Of a DNA stretch of 37,087 bases, positions 23,981 to 33,702 are shown piece by piece (positions within the stretch are counted from its first letter, which is position 1; every line of letters starts with the position of its first letter). The notes beneath the pieces are model-generated. The model saw nothing but the letters and a program-made list of their open reading frames with translations. It did no database searches and was not told the DNA's origin. A program made the translations under genes and the position numbers. Source of the DNA: Oscillospiraceae bacterium (GTDB taxonomy: Bacteria; Bacillota; Clostridia; Oscillospirales; Ruminococcaceae); contig WRKL01000010.1 of the NCBI GenBank assembly GCA_009778115.1, positions 1-37,087 on the forward strand. Direction: 5' to 3'.

Positions 23981-26900
23981 TTATTCCGGTTCGTATAAAT
24001 TTTTCATTCTTGACAGAATCGCATATTTTTCCTTGGAATCCTTTTCGGCGCTCTCAAACAATCTTGCCGCCCTTGTGGGATTTTGACGCTCAAGCGCGTT
24101 GTAACGAACTTCCGAACTTAAAAACTCACGGAATGATGCCGTCGGCGCCTTGGAGTCGAGCTGGAACGGATTTTCCCCTTGATCTTTTTTGCGGGGGTCA
24201 AACCTGAAGTTAAACCAGTAGCCCGCATCCACCGCGCGTTTTTGCTCTCTTTGCATTTTTGCCATGCCGCCCTTGATTCCGTGATTGATACAGGGTGCAT
24301 ATGCGATGATAATTGAGGGTCCGTTATAGCTTTCAGCTTCATGGAAAGCTTTAAGGCATTGGTTGTAATCCGCACCCATAGCTACCTGTGCTACATACAC
24401 ACAACCGTAGCTCATCAGCATTTGAGCCAGATCCTTTTTGGCCGAGCCTTTTCCTGCCGCCGCAAATTGAGCGATAGCACCCGTCGGGGTCGATTTTGAC
24501 ATTTGCCCGCCGGTGTTGGAATAAACCTCGGTGTCGAACACGAGCATATTCACATCCTGACCTTCCGCGGCAACATGATCAAGTCCGCCAAATCCGATGT
24601 CATACGCCCATCCGTCGCCGCCAATCGCCCACACGGATTTTTTCATCAGGTAATTCTTTTCGGTTAAAATCTTCCGCGCAAGTTTGCAAGCATCACAGGT
24701 GCATTTTTTGTCGTTTGCAAGCCATTCCGCTTCCCATTCCGTACCTGTTAAATCAACATTTATACCGTCTTCCAGCCATTTTATATATTCATCAGTCGCT
24801 AATTTGTTTTCCGCACCGCTGTAGTAGGTGTCCAGCCATTTTTGACCGGATTCTTTCAGTTTATCCGTGCAATAATCAACAGATATAAGTTCTTTTGTCG
24901 CCACAGCAAGTCTGTCCCGGATCGCCTGCTGCGATAAATACATTCCGTAGCTGAATTCGGCGGCATCTTCAAACAGAGAATTTGCCCATGTGGGACCTCT
25001 GCCCTCTTTGTTTACGGTATACGGGGTAGACGGAGTGGAACCGCCCCAAATCGAGGAACAACCCGTCGCATTGCCGATATACATTCTGTCGCCGAAAAGT
25101 TGTGTCGCCAGCTTCGCATAAGGAGTTTCGCCACAACCTGCACACGCACCCGAAAACTCAAGTAAGGGGCGTTTGAATTGACTGCCTTTTACCGTAGTAT
25201 CTTTGAATTTAGCCGCGACTTCAGGTTTTTCCGGAATATCCAACCCGTAAGCGAATATATTCTGTTCGTTCAATTGACTGTCCAGGGGGTTAAACTCAAG
25301 AGCTTTTTGACCTTTTTTGCCCGGGCATTCCGTTACACAAACGCCGCAGCCATAACAATCCAGTGCTGAGACCGTTAATACAAAATTCATTCCGGGTACG
25401 CCGTTCATCGGAATAGACCGCGTTCCACCGGGAGCTTTGGATAATTCTTCGCCGTTCATCGCTACAGGCCGAAGAACCGCATGGGGGCATACATATGCAC
25501 AGAAGTTGCATTGTATACAATTTTCTTCTGCCCAGCGAGGAACGTCCACTGCGATCCCGCGTTTTTCGTATTGGGATGTCCCCTGCGGCAAAGTTCCGTC
25601 TTCGCGTCCGCAGAATGCTGAAACCGGAAGAGTATCGCCTTTTTGTGCGCTTACCGGAATAAGGATATTATTGACAAAGTCTACCAGATCTTTCCGATCC
25701 CCGGTAGCTTCTGTATGCTCTATTCTTCCTTCAAGACCTGCCCAGGAGCCGGGAACCTTTATTTCTTTAATATCGTTTATGCCGCGGTCGATGGCATCAT
25801 GATTCATCTTAACGATGTGGTCACCTTTTTTGCTGTAAGAGTTCGTAGCCGCATCTTTCATATACTTGACCGCATCCGAAATGGGAATAATATTTGCAAG
25901 CTTGAAGAAAGCAGCCTGCAATATAGTGTTTACACGTCCGCCCAGCCCTAATTCCTTAGCTATTGAAATTCCGTCGATGGTATAAAACTTTATATCGTTC
26001 TGAGCCATAAAACGTTTCATGGAGTTCGGCAGCCGCTGTTCGATATGCTCCATATCCCAGCCGCAATTGAGCAGGAAGACTCCGCCTTTTTTCAGATCTT
26101 CGGTCATGGTGTACTTGTCCACATATGAGGGATTATGACAGGCCACAAAATCTGCTTTGTTCACAAGATAGGACGATTTTATTTTTTGTTTACCGAAACG
26201 AAGATGAGAAACTGTTACACCGCCGGATTTTTTCGAGTCGTATGAAAAGTACGCCTGGGCATACATTTCGGTATGGTCGCCTATGATCTTGATGGAGTTT
26301 TTATTTGCGCCCACGGTTCCGTCCGCACCCAGACCCCAGAATTTACACGAAGTTGTTCCGGCAGGGGTGGTGTCGGGGTTTTCGTCGATAGGTAAAGAAA
26401 GATATGTTACATCGTCGTTGATGCCTATAGTGAACCTCTCTTTGTCTTTGTTTTTAAATACGCTGATTATCTGCGCGGGTGTAGTGTCTTTGGAGGACAG
26501 TCCGTAACGTCCGCCCAAAACTTTTACGCCGTCGAATTTGGAGTTTTTCAATGCTGCGACAACATCAAGGAACAAAGGTTCGCCGAATGCGCCCGGTTCT
26601 TTCGTGCGGTCAAGCACGGTTATAAGTTTTACGGAATCCGGGATCGCTTCGATCAAATGCTTCGCAGAGAAAGGCCGGAAAAGACGAACTTTGACTAACC
26701 CGGTTTTTATGCCTTTACTGTTGAGATAGTCAATCGTTTCTTCGATAGTATCACAAGCCGAACCCATCGCAACAAGAATATGCTCCGCATCCGGCGCACC
26801 GTAATAATTAAACAGTTTATAATTCGTTCCGATTTTTTTGTTAATTTTATCCATATATTCCTGAGCAACATCGGGCAGCTCATCGTAAAATTTATTACAG

Positions 26901-27592
26901 GCTTCCCGTGCCTGGAAGAATACATCGGGGTTCTGCGCAGATCCGCGAAGTTTAGGTGCCGCCGGATTTAATGCGGAGCTGCGGAATTTTTCGATAATAT
27001 CAAAATCAGCAAGTCCGGCAAGATCGTCGAAATCCCATACTTCTATTTTTTGTACTTCATGAGAATTTCTAAATCCGTCAAAAAAGTTCAAAAACGGAAT
27101 CCGTCCCTTAAGAGCCGCGAGGTGCGCTACCGGGGTAAGATCCATAATTTCCTGAACATTATTGCAGGCCAATATAGCAAACCCTGTTTGACGGCACGCC
27201 ATAACATCAGAATGATCACCGAAAATTGAGAGAGCGTGGCTTGCTATCGTGCGCGCCGAAACCTGTATCACTCCCGGCAGTAACTCTCCCGCAATCTTAT
27301 ACATATTGGGGATCATAAGCAAAAGCCCCTGAGATGCCGTGTAGGTCGTTGTAAGACCGCCTGCGGCCAGCGAACCGTGTACCGCAGCAGCAGCACCCGC
27401 CTCGGATTGCATTTCTACAACTTTGACAGTATCGCCGAAAATATTTTTGAGTCCTTTACTCGCCCACTCGTCCGTTACTTCCGCCATGTTGGAGGACGGG
27501 GTGATAGGGTAGATTGCCGCAACGTCAGTATATGCGTAACTGACATGAGCGGCAGCTGTGTTTCCGTCCATTGTCTTCATTTTTCTCGCCAT
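23981..27592 (-). CDS. nifJ: Pyruvate:ferredoxin (flavodoxin) oxidoreductase, single chain
   Basis: 1203 aa from the ATG at 27592, eight bases behind AAAGGATGG; an ATG at 27604 sits inside that ribosome site. Domains in order: pyruvate-binding N-terminus (DGNTAAAHVSYAYTDVAAIYPITPSS), the gamma-like domain, and a two-4Fe-4S ferredoxin domain (CIQCNFCAYVCP, CYGCGVCVTECP). Last comes the TPP-binding domain with CAGCGETPY and GGDGWAYDIGFGGLDHV. It oxidises pyruvate to acetyl-CoA, CO2 and reduced ferredoxin, central to anaerobic fermentation. It is full length with all cluster cysteines apparent, and is transcribed alone from a strong promoter. Confidence 0.97.
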   Translation of the reverse strand: MARKMKTMDGNTAAAHVSYAYTDVAAIYPITPSSNMAEVTDEWASKGLKNIFGDTVKVVEMQSEAGAAAAVHGSLAAGGLTTTYTASQGLLLMIPNMYKIAGELLPGVIQVSARTIASHALSIFGDHSDVMACRQTGFAILACNNVQEIMDLTPVAHLAALKGRIPFLNFFDGFRNSHEVQKIEVWDFDDLAGLADFDIIEKFRSSALNPAAPKLRGSAQNPDVFFQAREACNKFYDELPDVAQEYMDKINKKIGTNYKLFNYYGAPDAEHILVAMGSACDTIEETIDYLNSKGIKTGLVKVRLFRPFSAKHLIEAIPDSVKLITVLDRTKEPGAFGEPLFLDVVAALKNSKFDGVKVLGGRYGLSSKDTTPAQIISVFKNKDKERFTIGINDDVTYLSLPIDENPDTTPAGTTSCKFWGLGADGTVGANKNSIKIIGDHTEMYAQAYFSYDSKKSGGVTVSHLRFGKQKIKSSYLVNKADFVACHNPSYVDKYTMTEDLKKGGVFLLNCGWDMEHIEQRLPNSMKRFMAQNDIKFYTIDGISIAKELGLGGRVNTILQAAFFKLANIIPISDAVKYMKDAATNSYSKKGDHIVKMNHDAIDRGINDIKEIKVPGSWAGLEGRIEHTEATGDRKDLVDFVNNILIPVSAQKGDTLPVSAFCGREDGTLPQGTSQYEKRGIAVDVPRWAEENCIQCNFCAYVCPHAVLRPVAMNGEELSKAPGGTRSIPMNGVPGMNFVLTVSALDCYGCGVCVTECPGKKGQKALEFNPLDSQLNEQNIFAYGLDIPEKPEVAAKFKDTTVKGSQFKRPLLEFSGACAGCGETPYAKLATQLFGDRMYIGNATGCSSIWGGSTPSTPYTVNKEGRGPTWANSLFEDAAEFSYGMYLSQQAIRDRLAVATKELISVDYCTDKLKESGQKWLDTYYSGAENKLATDEYIKWLEDGINVDLTGTEWEAEWLANDKKCTCDACKLARKILTEKNYLMKKSVWAIGGDGWAYDIGFGGLDHVAAEGQDVNMLVFDTEVYSNTGGQMSKSTPTGAIAQFAAAGKGSAKKDLAQMLMSYGCVYVAQVAMGADYNQCLKAFHEAESYNGPSIIIAYAPCINHGIKGGMAKMQREQKRAVDAGYWFNFRFDPRKKDQGENPFQLDSKAPTASFREFLSSEVRYNALERQNPTRAARLFESAEKDSKEKYAILSRMKNLYEPE

Positions 27593-27646
27593 ACAAATAA
27601 CCATCCTTTTTCCTTTAATTTAAAAAATCGTAACAACTAGTTAATA

Positions 27647-27675
27647 ATTATAGCTTTTTATTTCGTAATTGTAAA
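27647..27675 (-). promoter_or_regulatory. Sigma-A promoter of PFOR
   Basis: On the minus strand TTTACA (27670-27675), 17 bp, then TATAAT (27647-27652), about 55 bp ahead of the PFOR start. The start-site region contains the dyad AACTAGTT. The 372-bp PFOR/murA gap also holds the divergent promoter at 27814 and is otherwise A/T-rich with no gene. Confidence 0.85.
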
Positions 27676-27813
27676 GTCGCATTAGTGTAAATTTATTGTT
27701 AAATATTTTATTTTTAACCGGATTAATATTACTTGTTTTTGCAAAAACGGGAAATAGGCACTAATATTGAGGTTAGGAATGTGTTACAAAACCGTTACAA
27801 ATTAAAAAAACGA

Positions 27814-27842
27814 TTGAAATTATAAAAACTATATGATACACT
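27814..27842 (+). promoter_or_regulatory. Promoter of the murA operon
   Basis: TTGAAA (27814-27819), 17 bp, then TACACT (27837-27842), with TGA giving an extended -10. A small hairpin GGACA/TGTCC follows at 27849-27866, and the leader to murA is about 130 nt. Confidence 0.68.
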
Positions 27843-27976
27843 GTTTTGGGACAATTGCGCTGTCCTGCATGAAATCTGAAATAATCGCCGTAAAAAGCGG
27901 GAATAATATATTAACAAAAGAGCAGCGGGCAATCGTAATGTGTACAAGGTTCGGGGATAGGAGCTAAGGAATAATA

Positions 27977-29260
27977 TTGGAAAAGATTGTTATTAAAGGC
28001 GGAAACAGACTGTCCGGAGAAGTTTCGATAAGCGGGGCGAAAAATGCGGTCGCCGCTATATTGCCTGCAACTATACTTGCGGAGGAAACCTGCGTTATAG
28101 AAAACGTTCCGGATATATATGATGTTACGACCCTGCTTTCGATTTTAAGTGAAATGGGCGCTGAAATCCGGATGATCAACCGTTCCTCAATATCCATAAA
28201 CACAACCCGAATTTCCCGTCCTGTTGTACCCTATCATTTGGCAAAACAGCTTCGGGCTTCGTACTACTTTTTAGGCGTTTTACTGGCAAAATTTAATCAT
28301 GCCGAGGTTTCCTTTCCGGGGGGCTGCAATTTTGGAACACGCCCCATCGACCAGCATTTCAAAGGTTTTCGCTGCTTGGGTGCGCAGGATTCGATTGATC
28401 AGGGAGGTATGATTAACGTCCATGCCGAAACCCTTACCGGCTCCAGAGTATATTTGGATATGGCTTCGGTAGGCGCAACCATCAATATTATGCTCGCCGC
28501 TGTCAAGGCGCAGGGTCTGACGGTTATCGAAAACGCCGCCAAAGAACCTCATATAGTCGATCTGGCTAACTTTTTGAATTCTATTGGCGCACAAATAATG
28601 GGAGCCGGAACCGATGTTATCAAGATTCACGGTGTTGAAAGATTTACGGGCGCAACCTATTCGGTGATACCTGATCAAATAGAATGCGGGACATACATGG
28701 TGGCTGCGGCTTCAACTCGCGGAGACGTGCTGCTTAAAAATATTATTCCCAAGCATATGGAACCTATAACTTCAAAATTACAAAGAATGGGCGTTGATGT
28801 TCAGGAGTTCGACGACAGCATAAGGATCCGTGTGTCCGGTGTGCTTGAAAAGAACAACATAAAGACGATGCCTTATCCAGGATTCCCGACGGATATGCAG
28901 CCACAGATGACTGCGCTTATGACGTGTGCGGAAGGAACAAGCATTATGGCTGAAAATGTTTGGGACAACCGTTTTCAATATGTGGATGAACTTCGCAGGA
29001 TGGGCGCAAAAATATCGGTGGACGGCAAAGTTGCGGTTGTTGAAGGCGGCGAGCTGACCGGTGCGCCGGTGTGCGCTACCGATTTGCGTGCAGGCGCGGC
29101 TATGGTAATAGCGGGACTCGCCGCAAAAGGGGTAACCGAGATCGAAAACATAAATTATATAGAACGCGGATATGAAAATATGATTCAGAAGCTTACAAAG
29201 CTCGGAGCGGACATTCGCAAAACCTATGTCCCGGAGCAGGAAATAAAGCGGGCACTGTAA
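27977..29260 (+). CDS. murA: UDP-N-acetylglucosamine 1-carboxyvinyltransferase
   Basis: 427 aa with a TTG start after AAGGA. Active-site residues are visible: K22-N23 (SGAKNA) and the phosphoenolpyruvate-binding C117 in GGCNFGTRP. Cysteine at that position is the fosfomycin target. Also present are YPGFPTDMQPQ, the ENVWDNRF region and the LRAGAAMV motif. It commits UDP-GlcNAc to peptidoglycan synthesis. The stop overlaps the walJ-like start by one nucleotide (TAATG). Confidence 0.96.
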   Translation: MEKIVIKGGNRLSGEVSISGAKNAVAAILPATILAEETCVIENVPDIYDVTTLLSILSEMGAEIRMINRSSISINTTRISRPVVPYHLAKQLRASYYFLGVLLAKFNHAEVSFPGGCNFGTRPIDQHFKGFRCLGAQDSIDQGGMINVHAETLTGSRVYLDMASVGATINIMLAAVKAQGLTVIENAAKEPHIVDLANFLNSIGAQIMGAGTDVIKIHGVERFTGATYSVIPDQIECGTYMVAAASTRGDVLLKNIIPKHMEPITSKLQRMGVDVQEFDDSIRIRVSGVLEKNNIKTMPYPGFPTDMQPQMTALMTCAEGTSIMAENVWDNRFQYVDELRRMGAKISVDGKVAVVEGGELTGAPVCATDLRAGAAMVIAGLAAKGVTEIENINYIERGYENMIQKLTKLGADIRKTYVPEQEIKRAL

Positions 29261-30051
29261 TGAATTTTGTGTACTCACTGTGTAGTTCCAGTTCGGGGAA
29301 TTCCACTTTTATAGGTAATAAAAAGAACGGGATTCTGCTGGATGCGGGAATCGGACCGCGCAATCTTAAAACCCAGTTAGGTCTTGCGGATGTTTCTCCA
29401 TGTGCTGTCAGGGCTGTTTTTTTAACCCACGAACACACCGATCACATAAGCGGATTAAGGTCGTTTGTCGAAAAGCACGATGTTCCGGTATTCGGCACAA
29501 TAGGAACGCTGGAACGGGTTTTGGAAAAAGATGCGGTCGCTGAAAAGACAAAACTTTACGAAATCAACCGCAAAAAAGCTCTGGTCGGCGATTTAGAAAT
29601 AGAAGCGTTTCGCACATCTCATGACAGCGCGGAAAGTATAGGGATCAGGGTGCGCTTTCCGGACGGCAAGACAGCGGGATTTTGCACGGATCTCGGACGG
29701 GTAACCGATAACGCCGCAAAAATGCTTTCAGGTTGCGATTTTGTGATGATTGAATCAAACTACGACGAGGAAATGCTGGAAAACGGCTCATACCCGTACA
29801 TACTAAAAAAGAGGATCAAATCCGAAGCCGGACATTTGTCCAACAGCGATTGTTCGTCCGAATTGATCCGGCTTTTGGAAAGCGGATCCTGCCGTTTTAT
29901 GCTGGCTCATCTTTCGGTGGAAAACAATACGCCCGAAATTGCAATGAGAAGCGCGGCAGTCCGGCTTGATTCTTACGGAGCAAGGATCGGGCAAGATTAC
30001 GAGTTAAATGTTGCTCCGCGTATGGGCGCAGGTAAAATTATAGAGCTGTAA
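29260..30051 (+). CDS. walJ: MBL-fold hydrolase, WalJ/YycJ family
   Basis: 263 aa metallo-beta-lactamase fold. CSSSSGNSTFI near the N-terminus, the metal motif THEHTDH (H57, H59, D61, H62), FRTSHDSAESIG, FCTDLG, ESNYDEEML and HLSVENNTPE. YycJ/WalJ proteins are usually linked to the WalRK cell-wall system and proposed to be nucleases; here the gene is coupled to murA instead. The catalytic set is complete. Confidence 0.85.
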   Translation: MNFVYSLCSSSSGNSTFIGNKKNGILLDAGIGPRNLKTQLGLADVSPCAVRAVFLTHEHTDHISGLRSFVEKHDVPVFGTIGTLERVLEKDAVAEKTKLYEINRKKALVGDLEIEAFRTSHDSAESIGIRVRFPDGKTAGFCTDLGRVTDNAAKMLSGCDFVMIESNYDEEMLENGSYPYILKKRIKSEAGHLSNSDCSSELIRLLESGSCRFMLAHLSVENNTPEIAMRSAAVRLDSYGARIGQDYELNVAPRMGAGKIIEL

Positions 30052-30072
30052 CACTATAGAAAGGGATGCTGT

Positions 30073-31203
30073 ATGTCAAAATATACCGGTTGGAAATGTC
30101 CGGTTTGCGATAACACGTTTGATGCGGATTCTGATGTTTCGGTTTGTCCGGATTGCGGTGCTCCGCATCACCGCGGCTGTTATAAAAAAACCGGACGTTG
30201 TTTCTATGAAGATGCTCATGGTTCAAAAGATCAATATATCCCGCCTGAAATGTTTTCCGGACAGGAAGGGTCTGCGGACGAAAATGACGTAAACAGCGAT
30301 GAGCCTTTTATACGCTGCCCCAATTGCAAAAATCCGTCTGATGCCGATTCTATTTTTTGCAAGATATGCGGTCTTCCGGTCCGTTCTTTCCATGCCGGTC
30401 AGACCGATAACGCACATAAAGGCTATACGGGAAACCCTGCCGGCGGTCAGGGGGCGCATACCGAGCAGGAGGTATACAAAAAGTGTGTCAAATGCGGCCA
30501 CATCAATAATTCAAGTATGGTGTACTGCCAAAACTGCGCTCATTTGACCGATGGTGAAATAGAAGGTGTTCCGATTGCGGAAATGGAAACTTATATCGGC
30601 GAAAACAACGCCTATTATATCGGCAATTTTGCCCGAATAAAAAAACGCCGTCCCAGTTTCAATATAGCGGCAGGATTATTAAAATCCTTTTATTTTGTGT
30701 ACCGTAAAATGTACGGTTGGGCGATTTTGTTTTTTGTCGTAAATCTTGTGCTAAGTTCGCCCAGTATTTTGTCGTATATCCATTATTACATCTATGAATA
30801 TTACTCTGTAGAAATTTTCAGCGAAAGCTTCATTTCGCTTTTACAAACACTTATGTCTCCCGCTTCTTTTGTTTCTATCGCGTTTACATTATTGACGGGA
30901 TTTTTAGGTAATCGGCTCTATTTGCGAAAATCCGTGCGGGACATTAATCTCATAAAATCCGGCTCATTCGGCAAACAGATTGCCTACCCCCAAAAACCCC
31001 AATATATGCAAAGTGAAAAATCTCGGGTATACGAATCGGATAAATTTCAGGAAAAGGATAAGGAATACAGAGCTGCCGAAATAAAAAAAGAACTCGCGGC
31101 ACGCGGCGGAGTTTCTAAGCTTGCGGTGGTTTTGTTCGCTTCGGCTCATTTCGCGGTTGCGTATATAGTGATGCTGGCGTTAATTGGTTTTATATCGAAA
31201 TAA
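30073..31203 (+). CDS. Zinc-ribbon / RING-like membrane protein
   Basis: 376 aa. Three zinc-binding modules: residues about 8-47 (CPVC, CPDCGAPHHRGCY, matching the prokaryotic RING-finger family), about 77-98 (CPNC, CKICG) and about 137-158 (CVKCG, CQNC). A cytoplasmic segment with YFVYRKMYGWAI, as in DUF2628 proteins, follows, with three likely membrane helices (about 217-240, 257-280, 345-373). The function is unknown. It sits 21 bp after walJ and 36 bp before galU, suggesting a cell-envelope operon. A good AGAAAGGGATG site precedes it. Confidence 0.75.
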   Translation: MSKYTGWKCPVCDNTFDADSDVSVCPDCGAPHHRGCYKKTGRCFYEDAHGSKDQYIPPEMFSGQEGSADENDVNSDEPFIRCPNCKNPSDADSIFCKICGLPVRSFHAGQTDNAHKGYTGNPAGGQGAHTEQEVYKKCVKCGHINNSSMVYCQNCAHLTDGEIEGVPIAEMETYIGENNAYYIGNFARIKKRRPSFNIAAGLLKSFYFVYRKMYGWAILFFVVNLVLSSPSILSYIHYYIYEYYSVEIFSESFISLLQTLMSPASFVSIAFTLLTGFLGNRLYLRKSVRDINLIKSGSFGKQIAYPQKPQYMQSEKSRVYESDKFQEKDKEYRAAEIKKELAARGGVSKLAVVLFASAHFAVAYIVMLALIGFISK

Positions 31204-31239
31204 AAATATGTTTTTTGTTAAAAGGAGGACAATTAGATT

Positions 31240-32106
31240 ATGCACAAGGTTAAAAAGGCTATAATCCCGGCGGCAGGTTTGGGAACCCGTATGCTGCCCG
31301 CATCCAAATCCGTCCCTAAAGAGGCACTCGCGATTGTGGACAAACCTGCTATCCAATATATCGTGGAGGAAGCGGTTAATTCCGGGATTTCTGATATTTT
31401 GATTATCACAAACCGCGGTAAAACCGTTATCGAGGATCACTTCGACCGTTCCCCTGAACTTGAAGAACGCTTGTTGAAAAGCGGCAAACAAAAGCTTTAT
31501 GACGAAATGGTCGGGATCGCGAACATGGCGAACATAACTTTCGTAAGGCAGAAGCAAACCATGGGATTGGGACACGCTGTTTTGTGCGCAAAACCTTTTG
31601 TTGGCAGCGAACCTTTTGCGATTCTGTACGGCGACGACGTTATTTTGGGTGAAAAACCCGCCAGCGGTCAGCTTTGTGAAGCGTACGAAAAACACGGGCT
31701 GGGTGTAGCCGGAATCAGAGAAGTAACGCTGGAAGCTATACAAAAATATTCTTCGATGAAAACTGAACACCTGAGCGGAAACGAATATAAAATAAGTGAT
31801 ATGGTAGAAAAACCAACTCCGGACAAAGTATTTTCGATGTTCTCGATTCTGGGGCGTTGTGTGCTCCCGCCTGAGATTTTTACGATATTGGAAAACACTC
31901 CTCCGGGTGCAGGAAATGAAATCCAGCTTACCGACGCGATGAAAACTCTTGCTCGTTCAAAAGGAATGATAGGGGTAGATTTTGTCGGAACCAGGTACGA
32001 TATGGGCGACAAACTGGGCGTACTCAAGGCGATCGTTGAGGTAGGGCTGACACATGAAGAAGTAGGCAAAGATTTTAAAGAGTATTTGAAAGGAATTATA
32101 GAATAA
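31240..32106 (+). CDS. galU: UTP-glucose-1-phosphate uridylyltransferase
   Basis: 288 aa. The nucleotide-binding signature AIIPAAGLGTRMLPASKSVPKEAL is split across residues 8-31. Also visible are the VDKPAIQYIVEEA block, MGLGHAVLCAKPFVG, AILYGDDVI, MVEKP and GNEIQLTDA. It makes UDP-glucose for glycopolymers and glycolipids. AAAGGAGG lies 11 nt ahead of the ATG; mntP follows after 4 nt. Confidence 0.96.
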   Translation: MHKVKKAIIPAAGLGTRMLPASKSVPKEALAIVDKPAIQYIVEEAVNSGISDILIITNRGKTVIEDHFDRSPELEERLLKSGKQKLYDEMVGIANMANITFVRQKQTMGLGHAVLCAKPFVGSEPFAILYGDDVILGEKPASGQLCEAYEKHGLGVAGIREVTLEAIQKYSSMKTEHLSGNEYKISDMVEKPTPDKVFSMFSILGRCVLPPEIFTILENTPPGAGNEIQLTDAMKTLARSKGMIGVDFVGTRYDMGDKLGVLKAIVEVGLTHEEVGKDFKEYLKGIIE

Positions 32107-32110
32107 CCCT

Positions 32111-32797
32111 ATGTCTATCGGGGAGCTATTATTGATTTCCGCCGCTTTATCCATGGATGCGTTCGCAGTTGCCATAACTATCGGAGTTGCATCGGAAGAC
32201 ACTCCGGTTTCGTTAAAACAGAAATCGTCCCTTTTGCCGAAACGCAATGGGACTAAATTGATGATGGGAGCATTGATCGTCGGACTGTATTTCGGTGTTT
32301 TTCAAGCCGGAATGCCCCTTATCGGGTATGCGCTGGCAACAAACTTTGCGGGAAGCATACTTGCATATGATCATTGGATAGCCTTTGTTTTGCTGTGTTT
32401 TATAGGCGGCAGAATGTTTTATGAAGGGTTAAAAAAAACGGGAGACGATATAGGAGCTCCGATCAAAACATCCACCGACAGCGAGATTTTAAATAACAAA
32501 AGTCCGGTAACGAAAAAATTGCGGCTTAATTTCACCTATATTGTCCCCCTCGCTTGCGCTACCAGTATTGATGCGCTTGCTGTTGGCGTATCTTTTGCGT
32601 TTTTGCAAATTTCTGTGATTCCGGCGGTTATTTTTATCGGATTTTTTACCTTGATTTTATCTATGGCGGGTGTGAAAATCGGAAGTTTGTTCGGGGTTCG
32701 GTTTAAATCCAAAGCGGAGCTGGCAGGTGGTGTTGTGCTGATTTTGATTGGATTTAAAATTTTGGTTGAGCATATAAAGCCTAGTTTTTTCGGATAA
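32111..32797 (+). CDS. mntP: MntP-type manganese efflux pump
   Basis: 228 aa, six predicted membrane helices in two repeats. The repeat signatures SMDAFAVAITIG (about 14-25) and SIDALAVGVSFA (about 154-165) carry the conserved Asp residues of the family. Hydrophilic insertions after the first helix (about 28-49) and in the central loop (about 110-140) make it longer than the E. coli protein (about 188 aa). It probably exports Mn2+. Its end overlaps the tail of the convergent gene by 17 bp, and there is no terminator between them. Confidence 0.88.
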   Translation: MSIGELLLISAALSMDAFAVAITIGVASEDTPVSLKQKSSLLPKRNGTKLMMGALIVGLYFGVFQAGMPLIGYALATNFAGSILAYDHWIAFVLLCFIGGRMFYEGLKKTGDDIGAPIKTSTDSEILNNKSPVTKKLRLNFTYIVPLACATSIDALAVGVSFAFLQISVIPAVIFIGFFTLILSMAGVKIGSLFGVRFKSKAELAGGVVLILIGFKILVEHIKPSFFG

Positions 32798-33569
32798 AGT
32801 CGTCCGGATATTCAAATATATTTCTGTCTCCAGGACGGATTTTTTTATTTTCCGGATCATAACTATTATTGTTCAGGTTGTTATCATAATTAAAACACGG
32901 AACAGACTTTGAAAATAATTCTTTCGGAATTACAGGCATTGCGGGCATTGTGGAAAGCGGGGGGAATTCTGGCAATCCGACCTGTTCAACGAGCGGCAGT
33001 GCGGCGGATTCGTTATCGGGAACACAAGCAAACGGCGGCGATATTGCGGATATTGCGGGAAGAGGTGGAGGCTCCGGCAACCTGTTCTGTTCAGCAAGCG
33101 GCAGTGCGGCGGATTCGTTATCGGGGACACAAGCAAACGGCGGCGACATTGCGGACATTGCGGGAAGAGGTGGAGGCTCCGGCAACCTGTTCTGTTCAGC
33201 AAGCGGCAGTGCGGCGGATCCATCGTCAGGGACACAGGGCGGAAGCGGTGGCTTATATGTAGATTCTTCAATCGGTTCCTCACATGGGGCAGGAGCAGGA
33301 TTTGTTGTTTTTTGGCTTTCATCAAATGTCGGGGGAATCCCGGTTTCTGGTTTTATATTAAGTTTTTGTTTTAACATTTCCCGGGTTGTTTCGTCTGCTT
33401 TTCCGGTTGTGTTTAAGCCATTATCGTTTTGAAATGCTTTTACGGCTCGTCTGGTTCTTTCATCAAAATGCCCGGACAAATTCGGTATAAAATATCCGAG
33501 TTTTTTTAACATACTTTTCAATTCCGTTATATTGTCGTCTTTTCGTGAATTGTGCGTGAATCCCAGCAT
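32781..33569 (-). CDS. Peptidoglycan-binding-domain protein with proline-rich repeats
   Basis: 262 aa. An N-terminal PG_binding_1 domain spans about residues 12-70 (ELKSMLKKLGYF, DERTRRAVKAFQNDNGL). A proline-rich region follows with three 35-residue repeats starting at C112, C147 and C182 (CVPDNESAALPLAEQ, RLPEPPPLPA), then an Asn-rich tail. No signal peptide, lipobox or membrane segment is visible, which is odd for a wall-binding module. It may act in the spore or mother cell, or leave by another route. GAAAGGACGG precedes the ATG. Each repeat has one Cys, which could cross-link. Confidence 0.7.
   Translation of the reverse strand: MLGFTHNSRKDDNITELKSMLKKLGYFIPNLSGHFDERTRRAVKAFQNDNGLNTTGKADETTREMLKQKLNIKPETGIPPTFDESQKTTNPAPAPCEEPIEESTYKPPLPPCVPDDGSAALPLAEQNRLPEPPPLPAMSAMSPPFACVPDNESAALPLAEQNRLPEPPPLPAISAISPPFACVPDNESAALPLVEQVGLPEFPPLSTMPAMPVIPKELFSKSVPCFNYDNNLNNNSYDPENKKIRPGDRNIFEYPDDFIRKN
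32934..33236 (-). repeat. Three tandem 105-bp coding repeats
   Basis: The period is 105 bp (35 codons). The first two units are nearly identical; the third is diverged at its end. Because the period is a multiple of three, long stop-free frames also appear on the opposite strand; I treat those as shadows. Confidence 0.88.
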
Positions 33570-33702
33570 AAGTACCGTCCTTTCAAATATTGAAGTTAAT
33601 ATATTATTATATTATTAGCGGACGATTTATGCTACTCTCCTAAAGATTTAAGCAAAATCTTTTCTTGAATAAATAAAACAAAAGAACGATAAAGCAATAA
33701 AG

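Noticed and set aside
27675..27720. Rex-like half site TTAACAA upstream of the PFOR promoter
   Set aside because: Only one half of the palindrome matches; the other half agrees at about 3 of 7 positions, and the region is A/T-rich.
32950..33432. Long stop-free frame (160 codons) of Gly/Ser repeats on the plus strand
   Set aside because: Antisense shadow of the proline-rich 105-bp repeats. The repeat period is a multiple of three, so openness is carried through several frames; the minus-strand gene has the domain and the ribosome site.
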